From: CCY15215 sp039194995
GTDB taxonomy: Bacteria; Cyanobacteriota; Cyanobacteriia; Cyanobacteriales; Spirulinaceae
Assembly: GCA_039194995.1 (NCBI GenBank)
Contig: JBCCVR010000007.1
Location: forward strand, 16,447 to 80,446
Direction: 5' to 3'
DNA length: 64,000 nt
Both the position numbers and the translations under genes were made by a program. Positions 25,734-34,185 of the stretch are shown in pieces. The notes below the pieces were generated by a model. It did not search any database, was not told the DNA's origin, and worked only from the letters and a program-made list of their open reading frames with translations. Positions within the stretch are counted from its first letter, which is position 1. Every line of letters starts with the position of its first letter.

Positions 25734-26462
25734 TTATGGCAAGAATTCCAGTAAATAAAATGCTAAAAAACTACTTCCTAACGGAACTGTTAGATTATCG
25801 ATTCCCAACTTAGAAAATGCTTCTAAAAGAGTAGCCGCGATCGCAACGCAAAAGCTAACCCAAAAAACCTTGAAAACCAATCCATAAACGCCAATTAAAA
25901 CGATCGCAATCACCAAAAAACTCACCCCAAACATCGTCAACGAACCTTCCCAACTTTTCTGCATTCCCCAAACTCGATAAATATGCTTGCCAAAACGCTG
26001 CCCGATCGCAGCCGCCAACCCATCTCCCCAAGCCATAATCAGAATCCCTAAAACGGCATAATAAGGATAGTGCAACGGGAAAAAATAACCCGTCAAAATG
26101 CCGATACTGACTGCATAAAAAAACGTTCCCCAACTTTTGCGCCCAACGCTATTCAGACTGGGGAGAATGGGCAGAAAATAAGATATAATGGCAACGATAC
26201 CGGCAATCGTTGCCGCGATCGCGATCGTCCAAGCCGGAATTGCTAACCACCAAGCCAGTAAGACGACTTGCCCCGAACCAATGTGAACGATTTTACGAGT
26301 TAACTCGGCATTCGCTTTTTTTAATCGATTTAATCCTTCAGAAATCAACAAAAGAATTCCGAGATAAAGGGCAACAATTCCGAGAGAAATTCCTAAAGAT
26401 ACCCACTCAGAAGAAATTGATAATAAAGGCAGCGATCGCCCGACGAAGAAAGCCGATAACAA
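25734..26462 (-). CDS. Phytol/dolichol kinase-like integral membrane protein
   Basis: 242 residues, about seven membrane helices. 'ELTRKIVHIGSGQVV' and 'MAWGDGLAAAIGQRFGK' are the conserved cytosolic motifs of the polyprenol/phytol kinase group (CTP-dependent, related to CDP-diglyceride synthetases). In cyanobacteria such enzymes recycle phytol from chlorophyll breakdown toward tocopherol and phylloquinone. That would fit a photosynthetic host, but a polyprenol substrate is not excluded. It overlaps nothing and is followed 17 bases later by the GNAT gene. Confidence 0.8.
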   Translation of the reverse strand: MLSAFFVGRSLPLLSISSEWVSLGISLGIVALYLGILLLISEGLNRLKKANAELTRKIVHIGSGQVVLLAWWLAIPAWTIAIAATIAGIVAIISYFLPILPSLNSVGRKSWGTFFYAVSIGILTGYFFPLHYPYYAVLGILIMAWGDGLAAAIGQRFGKHIYRVWGMQKSWEGSLTMFGVSFLVIAIVLIGVYGLVFKVFWVSFCVAIAATLLEAFSKLGIDNLTVPLGSSFLAFYLLEFLP

Positions 26463-26507
26463 TGTAATAAATCCTAATTTATCGATCGATTCCCAGCTTA
26501 CCCTAAA

Positions 26508-26819
26508 ATGAAAATCTTATTAATTTGGTTGATTAAAGGGTATAAACTCCTGATCTCGCCCCTATTGCCTCCCAGTTGCCGTTTTTATCCCTCCTGTTCT
26601 CAGTATGCTCTCGAAGCAATCGATCGCTTTGGGGCATTCCAAGGGGGAAGAATGGCTCTCTGTCGCATTGTACGCTGCAATCCCTTTCACCCCGGCGGAG
26701 TCGATCCCGTCCCCACCCTTGAAGAAATGCAGCAACGCAAAGGAATAATGCGATCGCCGCGATCGATCAAGGATAATGGGGACTTATCCCAATGGAAAGC
26801 CAAAAAACGCGATCGATGA
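26508..26819 (+). CDS. yidD: Membrane protein insertion efficiency factor YidD
   Basis: 103 residues. 'LIKGYKLLISPLLPPSCRFYPSCSQYALEAI' spans the amphipathic helix and the conserved 'CRFxPSCSxYA' motif, and 'RCNPFHPGGVDPVP' follows. YidD assists YidC-dependent membrane protein insertion. The C-terminal 30 residues are a variable basic tail. Its TGA overlaps the ATG of the dipeptidase gene, so the two are translationally coupled. Confidence 0.93.
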   Translation: MKILLIWLIKGYKLLISPLLPPSCRFYPSCSQYALEAIDRFGAFQGGRMALCRIVRCNPFHPGGVDPVPTLEEMQQRKGIMRSPRSIKDNGDLSQWKAKKRDR

Positions 26820-27526
26820 AACCCTATCAAAAAATTCCCATCCAAGAATGCAGCGAACCCCTCGTACCCATCCCCTTAGATTGCTTTACTCGAGAATCTC
26901 CCCATCCCTACGTTAAACTGGGGGCAGACTATGGCGGAAAATCCCCCTATTATGTGCGCCAAGGCGTTCTCGATGCCCTCCTCGCCGCCCGAGAAAACTT
27001 GCAGCGAAACCATCCAGGATGGCAGATTTGCATTTTTGATGCCTATCGTCCGATCGCCGTACAACAGTTCATGGTGGATTATACTTTTCAATCCCTGATC
27101 GCGGAACGAAAATTAAACTTATCCGCTTTATCCGCTCCAGAAAAAGAACGACTTTGGCAAGAAGTCCATCAATTTTGGGCAGTTCCCAGCGACAACCCCG
27201 CAACCCCTCCCCCTCACAGTACCGGAGCCGCGATCGACGTAACCCTGACTGATGCTAAAGGAGAAGCGATCGATATGGGGTCTCCCATCGATGAAATTTC
27301 CGAGCGATCTTATCCCCACCATTACGAAAAAGCTCAAACTCTCAGCGAACAAAATTATCATCAAAACCGAGAAATTTTACATCAGGCAATGACCTCCCAA
27401 GGCTTTTTTCGCCATCCGCAAGAATGGTGGCACTTTTCCGTTGGGGATCAACTTTGGGCATTACAGTATAATCAGAAATATCCCACAAATCCAGTAATGG
27501 CTCGATACGGACGTTGGGAAGCGTAA
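26816..27526 (+). CDS. D-alanyl-D-alanine dipeptidase (VanX/DdpX family)
   Basis: 236 residues from ATG 26816, which overlaps the yidD stop (ATGA); the upstream ATG at 26792 lies inside yidD. Zinc ligands of the VanX family are visible: 'STGAAIDVTL' (His just before, Asp) and 'EWWHFS' (His), with 'FDAYRP' carrying the conserved Arg. It hydrolyses D-Ala-D-Ala, normally for cell-wall recycling; no vancomycin-resistance genes are near. No signal peptide, so cytoplasmic. Confidence 0.88.
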   Translation: MKPYQKIPIQECSEPLVPIPLDCFTRESPHPYVKLGADYGGKSPYYVRQGVLDALLAARENLQRNHPGWQICIFDAYRPIAVQQFMVDYTFQSLIAERKLNLSALSAPEKERLWQEVHQFWAVPSDNPATPPPHSTGAAIDVTLTDAKGEAIDMGSPIDEISERSYPHHYEKAQTLSEQNYHQNREILHQAMTSQGFFRHPQEWWHFSVGDQLWALQYNQKYPTNPVMARYGRWEA

Positions 27527-27610
27527 TTTTTAAGTGTTGCCGCGATCGCGCTCCCGATTTTGCGTATTCTAGATTAATAAGTAAAAATACTTTTAAGACC
27601 CTAAGTTGTC

Positions 27611-28036
27611 ATGCTTGCCCCCAAACGAATTTACGTCCTGCTGATTAATGCCGGCACCGATCGCGAAGGAATTCATTCGCTGCAAATGGGAAATCGTCAA
27701 ACCGTCCTCATGTTTGAGTCAGAAGACGATGCCACCCGCTATGCCATGATGTTAGAAGCACAAGATTTTCCCAAGCCAACCATAGAAGCATTTCCGGTTG
27801 AAGAAATCGAGGAATTTTGCCGGGATGCGGGTTATGATTGGGAACTGGTCACAGAAGGCAATACGGAAAAACGACACTGGTTAATTCCTCCAGAAACAAC
27901 AGTAGAGGAAACAACTTGGAGTATTGAAGAAAAACCTTCTCCTCCTGCCCCCTCACCGGAAACCGAAGAACGAGAAATGTCTGACGAAGAACTCGAAGCC
28001 AAACGCCGTCAACTCGAGAAGCTCTTCGGCAATTAA
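27611..28036 (+). CDS. DUF3110 domain protein
   Basis: 141 residues. 'RIYVLLINAGTDREGIHSLQ' followed by 'VLMFESEDDATRYAMMLEAQ' and 'EIEEFCRDAGYDWELV' is the pattern of DUF3110, a small domain of cyanobacteria and plastids with no known function. The last 45 residues are a Pro/Glu-rich disordered tail ending in a short helix (ELEAKRRQLEKLFGN). It stands 68 bases before murQ on the same strand. Confidence 0.8.
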   Translation: MLAPKRIYVLLINAGTDREGIHSLQMGNRQTVLMFESEDDATRYAMMLEAQDFPKPTIEAFPVEEIEEFCRDAGYDWELVTEGNTEKRHWLIPPETTVEETTWSIEEKPSPPAPSPETEEREMSDEELEAKRRQLEKLFGN

Positions 28037-28103
28037 CCAGTCACCCGTTTAGGGAGAAGCAAATTTATCCTTCTTCCTTTTAAAATTCCCTCATCCTTTC
28101 ACA

Positions 28104-29012
28104 ATGCTAGAATCTCGCGGGCATCTGCTAACCGAGCAGATTAACCCCAACTCGCAAAACTTGGATCGCTTGACCAGTTTGGAGTTGGTGGATTTATTCA
28201 ACCAAGAAGACCAAAAAACACTAGACGCGATCGCGGCAATAAAAACCGAACTCGCCCGGGCGATCGATCTCACCGCCGCATCCTTACAGGAGGGAGGGCG
28301 CTTATTTTACGTGGGAGCGGGGACAAGCGGGCGTTTGGGGGTGCTGGACGCGGCAGAATGTCCCCCCACCTTCTGCACGCCTCCCGAACTGGTACAGGGC
28401 ATTCTCGCGGGGGGTAAGGCAGCTTTGGTAAAGAGTTCAGAAGCGCTTGAAGATCGTGGAGAAGATGGGGCGAAAGAAATCGCCCGTTTGGAGATTACTG
28501 CAAAAGATGTCGTTTTGGGCATTACTGCTGGGGGAACGACTCCTTTCGTACAGGGGGCGATCGCTGAAGCCAGAAAACGCGGCGCAACAACGATTTTTCT
28601 CGCCTGCGTCCCGGCTTCGCAGGTGCAAATTGATGTTGATGTAGATCTGCGTTTGTTAACCGGGCCCGAAGTTTTAGCAGGATCGACGCGACTGAAAGCG
28701 GGAACCGTGACGAAAATGGCCTTGAATATTCTGTCCACGTCGGTGATGGTTAAACTGGGGAAAACCTATGGCAACCGCATGATCGATGTTTCCGTCACCA
28801 ATCAGAAATTACGCGATCGCGCCCTCCGCATTCTCTGCGATCTCGCGGATCTCGATCGCGAAGAAGCGGGAAAGCTCTTAGATCGGAGCGGCAAAAAGGT
28901 CAAACTCGCCCTATTGATGCACTGGGGTGGAGTCGATCCCGACGCAGGAACGCAATTATTAGAAAAGTATCAAGGGAATCTCAGAACGGCGTTAGAATCA
29001 ATCGGGAAGTAG
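28104..29012 (+). CDS. murQ: N-acetylmuramic acid 6-phosphate etherase
   Basis: 302 residues, full length. Cleaves the lactyl ether of MurNAc-6-P to GlcNAc-6-P in peptidoglycan recycling. SIS-domain sugar-phosphate binding is shown by 'FYVGAGTSGRLGVLDAAECP' and 'GITAGGTTPFVQGAI', with 'KMALNILSTSVMVKLGKTYGN' further on. All are typical MurQ motifs. The nearby VanX-type dipeptidase gives the region a cell-wall recycling flavour, though the genes are probably separate transcripts. Confidence 0.95.
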   Translation: MLESRGHLLTEQINPNSQNLDRLTSLELVDLFNQEDQKTLDAIAAIKTELARAIDLTAASLQEGGRLFYVGAGTSGRLGVLDAAECPPTFCTPPELVQGILAGGKAALVKSSEALEDRGEDGAKEIARLEITAKDVVLGITAGGTTPFVQGAIAEARKRGATTIFLACVPASQVQIDVDVDLRLLTGPEVLAGSTRLKAGTVTKMALNILSTSVMVKLGKTYGNRMIDVSVTNQKLRDRALRILCDLADLDREEAGKLLDRSGKKVKLALLMHWGGVDPDAGTQLLEKYQGNLRTALESIGK

Positions 29013-29046
29013 AAGAGTAAAAAGTCACTGCTCGGTACAAGTAACC

Positions 29047-29116
29047 CCAACCCAGCCCCTTCCCAAGAGGGTATGACCTAACAACCAATAACTAATAACC
29101 AATAACCAATAACAAA
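29047..29116. repeat. Intergenic simple repeats (CCCAAGAGGG palindrome plus AACCAATAACTAAT runs)
   Basis: 'CAGCCCCTTCCCAAGAGGG' is followed by AACCAATAACTAATAACC-type repeats up to the next ATG. The same two motifs recur at 32041-32133, and one or other at 47655, 57055-57105 and 59927. A housekeeping type of short repeat scattered through this genome. Confidence 0.75.
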
Positions 29117-29122
29117 AAAAAT

Positions 29123-30658
29123 ATGTCCACAGAAGAATTTGTACCAACTTTTGCGATCGCTCTCATTGCCCTCGGTTTTCTCGTGTGGGGGTATAATCGC
29201 GCGAGACCCTTTGGAAGACTGGGAATTTTGGCTTGGTTGCAATCTGTTGTTCTCGTTGCACCTTGGTTATTGTTTTTTAGTTTGGTCGCCTTGGGAATTT
29301 ATGTTAATGTTATTGGCATTCTTTTACTCTTTGTCGGGTCTTCAGGAGTCTATATTTATTTGGGAAATCGCTTGCGAGCAGAGGGACAAGATGCCGTTTT
29401 GCGCGATCGCGCCGCCAAGAGAATTCGAGAACAAGAAAAGCAAAGCACATCGGAAACAGGCTCTCCTTTGACCGTTAAGAACAAAGATGGAATCGAGCTT
29501 ATTAAGGAAACAACACAGGAGCAAGCCGAAGAAATTTTTCCCATTCCCGCCGAGGATTTACAGAAAATCAAAGGCATTTTTGCCCTCGATACGTTCTTTT
29601 CTACGGAGACAATTTCTTACCAAGAAGGGGCGATTTTTAAAGGAAATTTGCGCGGCGAACCGGATAAAGTTTACAGCAGTCTGTCCGAGAAATTAAATGA
29701 TTTATTAGAGGATAAATATCGCCTCTTTCTGGTAGAGAGTCCGGAAGGAAAACCCGTCGTCATTATTCTTCCTCGCGCTAACGATCCAAAACCCGCGACC
29801 CTCGCCCAGAAAAATTTATCTCTCGTTTTATTAATTGCAACCCTCGCCACCAGTTTGGAAGCCGCAGCCTTATTATTAGGGTTTGATTGGTTTCAACAAC
29901 TCGGACGTTATGGCGAGGCTTTACCCATTGCTTTCGGGTTGTGGTTCATTTTAGCCGCTCACGAATTTGGTCACTGGTTTTACGCCAAACGCCATGATAT
30001 TCGCCTCAGTTTTCCCTATTTAATTCCCAGTTGGCAAATTGGTTCTTTTGGCAGTATAACTCGTTTTGAATCTCTGATTCCCGATCGCGCGGTACTGTTT
30101 GACGTGGCATTGGCGGGCCCTGCGATCGGCGGTTTGGTTTCTTTTATTTTACTGATTTTTGGTTTCATTCTGTCCCATCCGGGGAGCTTATTTCAATTGC
30201 CTACGGAGTTTTTACAAGGTTCGATTCTGGTCGGAACTTTAGCCAAAGTTATTCTAGGTTCTAAGTTGGAAGCAACGCTACTTGACGTTCATCCTTTAGT
30301 CATTATTGGTTGGTTGGGATTGGTAATTAATGCTTTAAATCTAATGCCGGCGGGACAATTAGATGGCGGGCGTATCGTACAGGCAATTTATGGGCGAAAA
30401 ACTGCCCGCAGAACTACTCTTGCAACGTTAATTATTTTGGGTTTGGTGGCGATTTTCAATGCTGGAAATCCCATCCCTTTATATTGGGGAATTGTGATTC
30501 TCTTCTTGCAGCGCGATCTAGAACGTCCGAGCTTAAATGAATTATCAGAGCCGGATGACACGCGGGCGGCTTTGGGTTTATTGGCTTTATTTTTAGTGCT
30601 AGCCACTCTCATTCCTTTAAATCCGGGTTTAGCAGGAACTTTGGGAATTGGAGGTTAG
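29123..30658 (+). CDS. Site-2 protease family (M50) membrane metalloprotease, EGY-like
   Basis: 511 residues. Two N-terminal membrane helices (about 5-20 and 40-75), a soluble domain of about 130 residues, then a membrane core with zinc motif 'AAHEFGHWFYAKRH' (HEFGH near 279) and the third ligand in 'NLMPAGQLDGGRI' (about 415). This layout, a soluble N-terminal domain before the protease core, matches the cyanobacterial/plant EGY1 type. It cleaves substrates inside the membrane; the substrate here is unknown. Next gene on the strand is menE. Confidence 0.88.
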   Translation: MSTEEFVPTFAIALIALGFLVWGYNRARPFGRLGILAWLQSVVLVAPWLLFFSLVALGIYVNVIGILLLFVGSSGVYIYLGNRLRAEGQDAVLRDRAAKRIREQEKQSTSETGSPLTVKNKDGIELIKETTQEQAEEIFPIPAEDLQKIKGIFALDTFFSTETISYQEGAIFKGNLRGEPDKVYSSLSEKLNDLLEDKYRLFLVESPEGKPVVIILPRANDPKPATLAQKNLSLVLLIATLATSLEAAALLLGFDWFQQLGRYGEALPIAFGLWFILAAHEFGHWFYAKRHDIRLSFPYLIPSWQIGSFGSITRFESLIPDRAVLFDVALAGPAIGGLVSFILLIFGFILSHPGSLFQLPTEFLQGSILVGTLAKVILGSKLEATLLDVHPLVIIGWLGLVINALNLMPAGQLDGGRIVQAIYGRKTARRTTLATLIILGLVAIFNAGNPIPLYWGIVILFLQRDLERPSLNELSEPDDTRAALGLLALFLVLATLIPLNPGLAGTLGIGG

Positions 30659-30694
30659 TTGAGCTTCGGAGCAAGGAGAAAAAATACATACTAT

Positions 30695-32077
30695 ATGCTA
30701 CAAGCAACACTCAAGAGAAGACGCGATGAAAATTGGCTAATCGGCTATCATCCCGCCCAATTTTATGACCTCGTTGAAACCCATCGCCAATATTTGCAAC
30801 AACAAGACAACAACAGCAAAATTTTGTTAGTTGAGTCCGATCCTTTACAGTTTTTATCCAAGTTTTCTGCTGCGGTTATTAACAACTATTCCATTTTTCT
30901 CTGCAATCCTCAGTGGGGCGATCGCGAATGGGAACGGGTTTTTCAGTTGGTACGACCCAATCTGATTTGGGGACATTTACCGACAGCAAGCGATCGCTTT
31001 GTCATCTCCAAAGCCTTACAAAAAATGCCCCCAGAAGCGAGAATTATGATTCCCACGGGAGGCACGTCGGGAAAGATAAAGTTTGTCATGCACGATTGGC
31101 AATCGCTTTCTGCTTCGGTCTTTGGATTTCAACAGTATTTCGAGCAAAAAAAGATCCATTCTTTTTGCATTCTTCCCTTATATCATGTCAGTGGATTGAT
31201 GCAATTTTTACGCTCTTTCCTCACAGGAGGTCAACTTTTTATCTCTCCCTACTCATCTTTAAAACAAGGGGAATTCGGTATTAATAATCCGAAGGATTTC
31301 TTTATCTCCCTCGTCCCCACCCAACTGCAATTTTTACTCGATTTTAATCCTCAATGGTTATCTCTTTTTCAGACTGTTTTATTAGGAGGCGCGCCAGCAT
31401 GGAAAAAGTTGCGAGATCGCGCCCGGCAATATAAAATTAAACTAGCCCCAATCTATGGCATGACGGAAACAGCATCCGGGGTCGTTGCTCTGAAACCCGC
31501 AGCATTCCTGCAAGGTAACGAAAGTAGCGGCCGGGTTTTACCCCATGCAACGGTGGAAATATGGGACGATCGCGGGACAAAATTGGCAGCAAATCGCATC
31601 GGTACTGTCTGCGTCCAAGCGAAATCAAGGCATTGGGGTTATTATCCCCCCCCGAAAAAGTTTTTAAAAACCGCGATCGCTACGGACGATCTGGGTTATT
31701 TTGACGAGGATGACGATTTATACATCGTTGGGCGCAAGAGCCAAAAAATAATTACGGGCGGCGAAAATGTATTTCCTATCGAAGTAGAAGCAGCAATTTT
31801 GGAGACGAATTTAGTGCGAGATGTGGTCGTTGTCGGCGTTCCGGATGGGACATGGGGAGAAGCGATCGCTGCCGCCTACGTTCCCAGAAATCCGGCGATC
31901 GCAGAAGATGAAATCGCACGCCAACTAGCGGGAAAATTGAGCAAATTCAAACAGCCCAAATATTGGCGCGCCCTCTCGCGATTACCGAGATGCGATCGCG
32001 GTAAGCTCAATTATGCTCAGATCGCACAATTATTTCAGTCACCAACAACCAATAACAACCTACTGCCCAACCTCTAA
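30695..32077 (+). CDS. menE: 2-succinylbenzoate-CoA ligase
   Basis: 460 residues from ATG 30695; a TTG at 30659 gives a longer frame but directly abuts the previous stop. AMP-forming ligase motifs: 'MIPTGGTSGKIKFVMHDW' (P-loop), 'YGMTETASGVVAL' and 'LGYFDEDDDLYIVGRKSQKI'. The Lys of the last catalytic motif is in 'DRGKLNYAQI'. Activates o-succinylbenzoate in phylloquinone (vitamin K1) synthesis. The final 12 residues (SPTTNNNLLPNL) are encoded by ACCAACAACCAATAACAACC-type intergenic repeat, so the native C-terminus seems to have been extended by the repeat. Confidence 0.85.
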   Translation: MLQATLKRRRDENWLIGYHPAQFYDLVETHRQYLQQQDNNSKILLVESDPLQFLSKFSAAVINNYSIFLCNPQWGDREWERVFQLVRPNLIWGHLPTASDRFVISKALQKMPPEARIMIPTGGTSGKIKFVMHDWQSLSASVFGFQQYFEQKKIHSFCILPLYHVSGLMQFLRSFLTGGQLFISPYSSLKQGEFGINNPKDFFISLVPTQLQFLLDFNPQWLSLFQTVLLGGAPAWKKLRDRARQYKIKLAPIYGMTETASGVVALKPAAFLQGNESSGRVLPHATVEIWDDRGTKLAANRIGTVCVQAKSRHWGYYPPPKKFLKTAIATDDLGYFDEDDDLYIVGRKSQKIITGGENVFPIEVEAAILETNLVRDVVVVGVPDGTWGEAIAAAYVPRNPAIAEDEIARQLAGKLSKFKQPKYWRALSRLPRCDRGKLNYAQIAQLFQSPTTNNNLLPNL

Positions 32078-32133
32078 CCCCCTCCCAAGAGGGGGAAAGC
32101 AAGAAGGGGAGTAACCAATAACTAATAACCAAC
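32041..32133. repeat. Simple repeats spanning the menE 3' end and spacer
   Basis: Contains ACCAACAACCAATAACAACC (inside menE), the palindrome CCCCCTCCCAAGAGGGGG (32078-32095), then AACCAATAACTAATAACCAAC up to the cobB ATG. Same families as at 29047. Confidence 0.75.
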
Positions 32134-33651
32134 ATGGCCTTAATTGTTGCCGGAGAGCGAAGCGGTTCGGGAAAAACGACGATAACGATGGCTCTACTGG
32201 CTTTTTTAGCACGTCAGGGACGCAAAGTTCAATCGTTTAAAGTCGGGCCCGACTATATCGATCCCATGTTTCATACGGCAATAACGGGACGTGCTTGTCG
32301 CAATCTCGATCCGATTTTAACATCGGAAGAGTATGTAAAATCTTGTTTTTTAAAACACGGTCAAAACGTGGATACCGTGATTATTGAAGGCGTAATGGGC
32401 TTATTTGATGGTATCAAAAAAGTAGAAGAAGATATTGCAGATTATGCCAGTACTGCTCATATTGCTCGCATTTTAAATGTTTCCGTTGTTTTGGTTGTGG
32501 ATTGTAGCAGTCTATCCGGTTCGATCGCCGCGATCGTCCACGGTTATCGAACCTTCGATCCTCGCGTCAAAATTGCCGGAATTATTCTCAATCGTATCGG
32601 CAGCGATCGCCATCTAGAATTGCTAAAAGAAGCCCTAGAACCCCTCAATTTTCCCATCTTAGGGGTATTATACCGTCACACCGAAATCACCCTCCCTGCA
32701 AGGCATTTGGGCTTAGTTCCCACCGACGAACTCGATAACCTCAAAGAATGCTGCGATCGCCTCTCAGAACTCGCCCGAGATTGTTTTAACTGGCCAAAAA
32801 TCCTCCCCCTCCTCTCTCCCGAAACCAACAACCAACAAGCGGTGCGACCCCGTGTCGGCGAAAGACGCAAGGGAACGCGCACCAAGAAACCAACAAGCGG
32901 TGCGACCCCGCGTCGGCGAAAGACGCAAGGGAACGCGCACCAAGAAACCAACCAGCGGTGCGACCCCGCGTCGGCGAAAGACGCAAGGGAACGCGCACCA
33001 AGAAACCAACAACCAACAACCAATAACAAAATCGCCATCGCCCGCGATCGCGCCTTCAGTTTCTACTATCAAGACAATCTGGATTTATTTGCCACTTTAG
33101 GAGCAGAATTAATCCCTTGGAGTCCCCTAGAAGATGAATCCTTACCCGAGGATATTCAAGGCTTGTATTTTGGGGGAGGATTTCCGGAAATGTTCGCCCG
33201 AGAATTAGCCGAAAATAAGTCGGCACTTCAGGCTGTTTCCCAAGCTATTTTACAGGGAATGCCCACTTATGCCGAATGCGGTGGTTTAATGTATTTGTGC
33301 AAAAAATTAATCGATTTGTCTGGGGAAACGTGGGAAATGGCGGGAATATTACCCGCAACGACTGCGATGGGAAAACGCTTAAATCTCGGTTATCGAAAAG
33401 CGATCGCCTTGCGAGATAGTTCTCTCGTTAAAACGGGAGAAATTATTTGGGGACACGAATTTCACCGCTCTTTTTTAACCTGCGAACCCGAGAAACCTTT
33501 ATTTTCCCTAGAAGGCTATCTGCGTCCGAGTAAAATGGAAGGTTGGAGCCGCGATCGGCTTCATGCTTCTTATCTTCACATCCACTGGGGAACGCAACAG
33601 CAATTATTACAAAGATGGTTGAGTTTGAATTGGAAAACTCAATCAAACTAA
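32134..33651 (+). CDS. cobB: Cobyrinate a,c-diamide synthase with repeat-derived linker
   Basis: 505 residues. Amidates cobyrinic acid at a and c using glutamine and ATP (cobalamin or pseudocobalamin synthesis). The N-terminal ATP-binding domain has 'GERSGSGKTTITMALL' and 'KVGPDYIDPMFH'. The C-terminal class I glutamine amidotransferase has the nucleophile Cys in 'YAECGGLMYL' and His in 'ASYLHIHWG'. Between them, residues about 231-298 are foreign: three 58-base units of the dispersed repeat, flanked by Asn/Gln/Thr repeats, encode a highly basic, low-complexity linker. The frame is intact across it because three units total 174 bases. The other B12 gene in the window is cobT at 49 kb. Confidence 0.93.
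   Translation: MALIVAGERSGSGKTTITMALLAFLARQGRKVQSFKVGPDYIDPMFHTAITGRACRNLDPILTSEEYVKSCFLKHGQNVDTVIIEGVMGLFDGIKKVEEDIADYASTAHIARILNVSVVLVVDCSSLSGSIAAIVHGYRTFDPRVKIAGIILNRIGSDRHLELLKEALEPLNFPILGVLYRHTEITLPARHLGLVPTDELDNLKECCDRLSELARDCFNWPKILPLLSPETNNQQAVRPRVGERRKGTRTKKPTSGATPRRRKTQGNAHQETNQRCDPASAKDARERAPRNQQPTTNNKIAIARDRAFSFYYQDNLDLFATLGAELIPWSPLEDESLPEDIQGLYFGGGFPEMFARELAENKSALQAVSQAILQGMPTYAECGGLMYLCKKLIDLSGETWEMAGILPATTAMGKRLNLGYRKAIALRDSSLVKTGEIIWGHEFHRSFLTCEPEKPLFSLEGYLRPSKMEGWSRDRLHASYLHIHWGTQQQLLQRWLSLNWKTQSN
32842..32998 (+). repeat. Three tandem copies (58-bp period) of the dispersed structured repeat inside cobB
   Basis: Structured 41-base cores at 32842-32882 (one base differs: CGTGTC), 32900-32940 and 32958-32998, each followed by a CAAGAAACCAACAA-type spacer. 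As 58 is not a multiple of three, copy 1 is read as VRPRVGERRKGT, copy 2 as ATPRRRKTQGNAHQ and copy 3 as CDPASAKDARERAP. Confidence 0.92.
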
Positions 33652-33657
33652 GTGAAC

Positions 33658-34125
33658 CTAATAACGTTTTAATGCCCGTTGCATATCCCGCTTATCCTGA
33701 CGCTGTTTGATCGTTTCTCGCTTGTCGTGTAATTTTTTCCCACGTCCCAAACCGAGAACGACTTTAACCCAACTGCCCTTAAAATACATTTTTAATGGGA
33801 CGAGAGTTAACCCTTGTTGCTCTAATTTACCGATTAATTTGTTAATTTCCTTGCGTTTGAGGAGTAACTTGCGCGTGCGTCGGGGATCGTGGTTAAAATA
33901 TTCACCACTGGCTTGATAAGGTGAAATATGGACATTAATTAATATGGCTTCACCATTGCGAATGAGTCCGTAACCATCCCGTAAATTGACCCTCCCGGCA
34001 CGAATGGATTTGACTTCCGTACCGACCAATTGAATTCCCGCTTCGTAGGTTTCGAGAATTTCATAGAGGTAACGTGCCTGACGATTATCGGCAATCATTT
34101 TAAAACCGTCGCTTTTCTCGCCCAT
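33658..34125 (-). CDS. smpB: tmRNA-binding protein SmpB
   Basis: 155 residues. 'ARYLYEILETYEAGIQLVGTEVK' (beta-barrel start), 'VNLRDGYGLIRNGEAIL', 'RTRKLLLKRKEINKL' and the basic tail 'GKKLHDKRETIKQRQDKRD' are standard. Works with tmRNA to rescue stalled ribosomes. Convergent with cobB (6 bases apart). An ATG a few codons downstream (MIADNRQARY) is also plausible as the start. Confidence 0.95.
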   Translation of the reverse strand: MGEKSDGFKMIADNRQARYLYEILETYEAGIQLVGTEVKSIRAGRVNLRDGYGLIRNGEAILINVHISPYQASGEYFNHDPRRTRKLLLKRKEINKLIGKLEQQGLTLVPLKMYFKGSWVKVVLGLGRGKKLHDKRETIKQRQDKRDMQRALKRY

Positions 34126-34185
34126 GTTCTTCTCAAACGATTTCTTGTAAACGTTTTTATTGAGTCCACTATTATAGCTTTTTCT

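Noticed and set aside
26816..27526. Vancomycin-resistance gene vanX
   Set aside because: The family is right, but no vanH, vanA or vanRS genes are near; a recycling dipeptidase coupled to yidD is more likely.
32078..32133. Cobalamin riboswitch upstream of cobB
   Set aside because: The 57-base spacer consists only of short repeats; it is too short and lacks the B12-box pattern.
32842..32998. CRISPR-like array (three 41-base repeats with constant 17-base gaps)
   Set aside because: The gaps between the repeats are themselves near-identical, so there are no spacers. The array is in frame inside cobB and no cas gene is in the window.
32676..33072. Three long minus-strand open frames opposite cobB
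   Set aside because: They arise because the repeat stays open in several frames; the proteins are repeat translations (LRLSPTRGRTA, ASFADAGSHR) with no family resemblance.
34030..34185. Longer N-terminus for the NrtS protein
   Set aside because: This part is antisense to smpB and has no similarity to the family; ATG 34186 gives the expected 78-residue two-helix protein.
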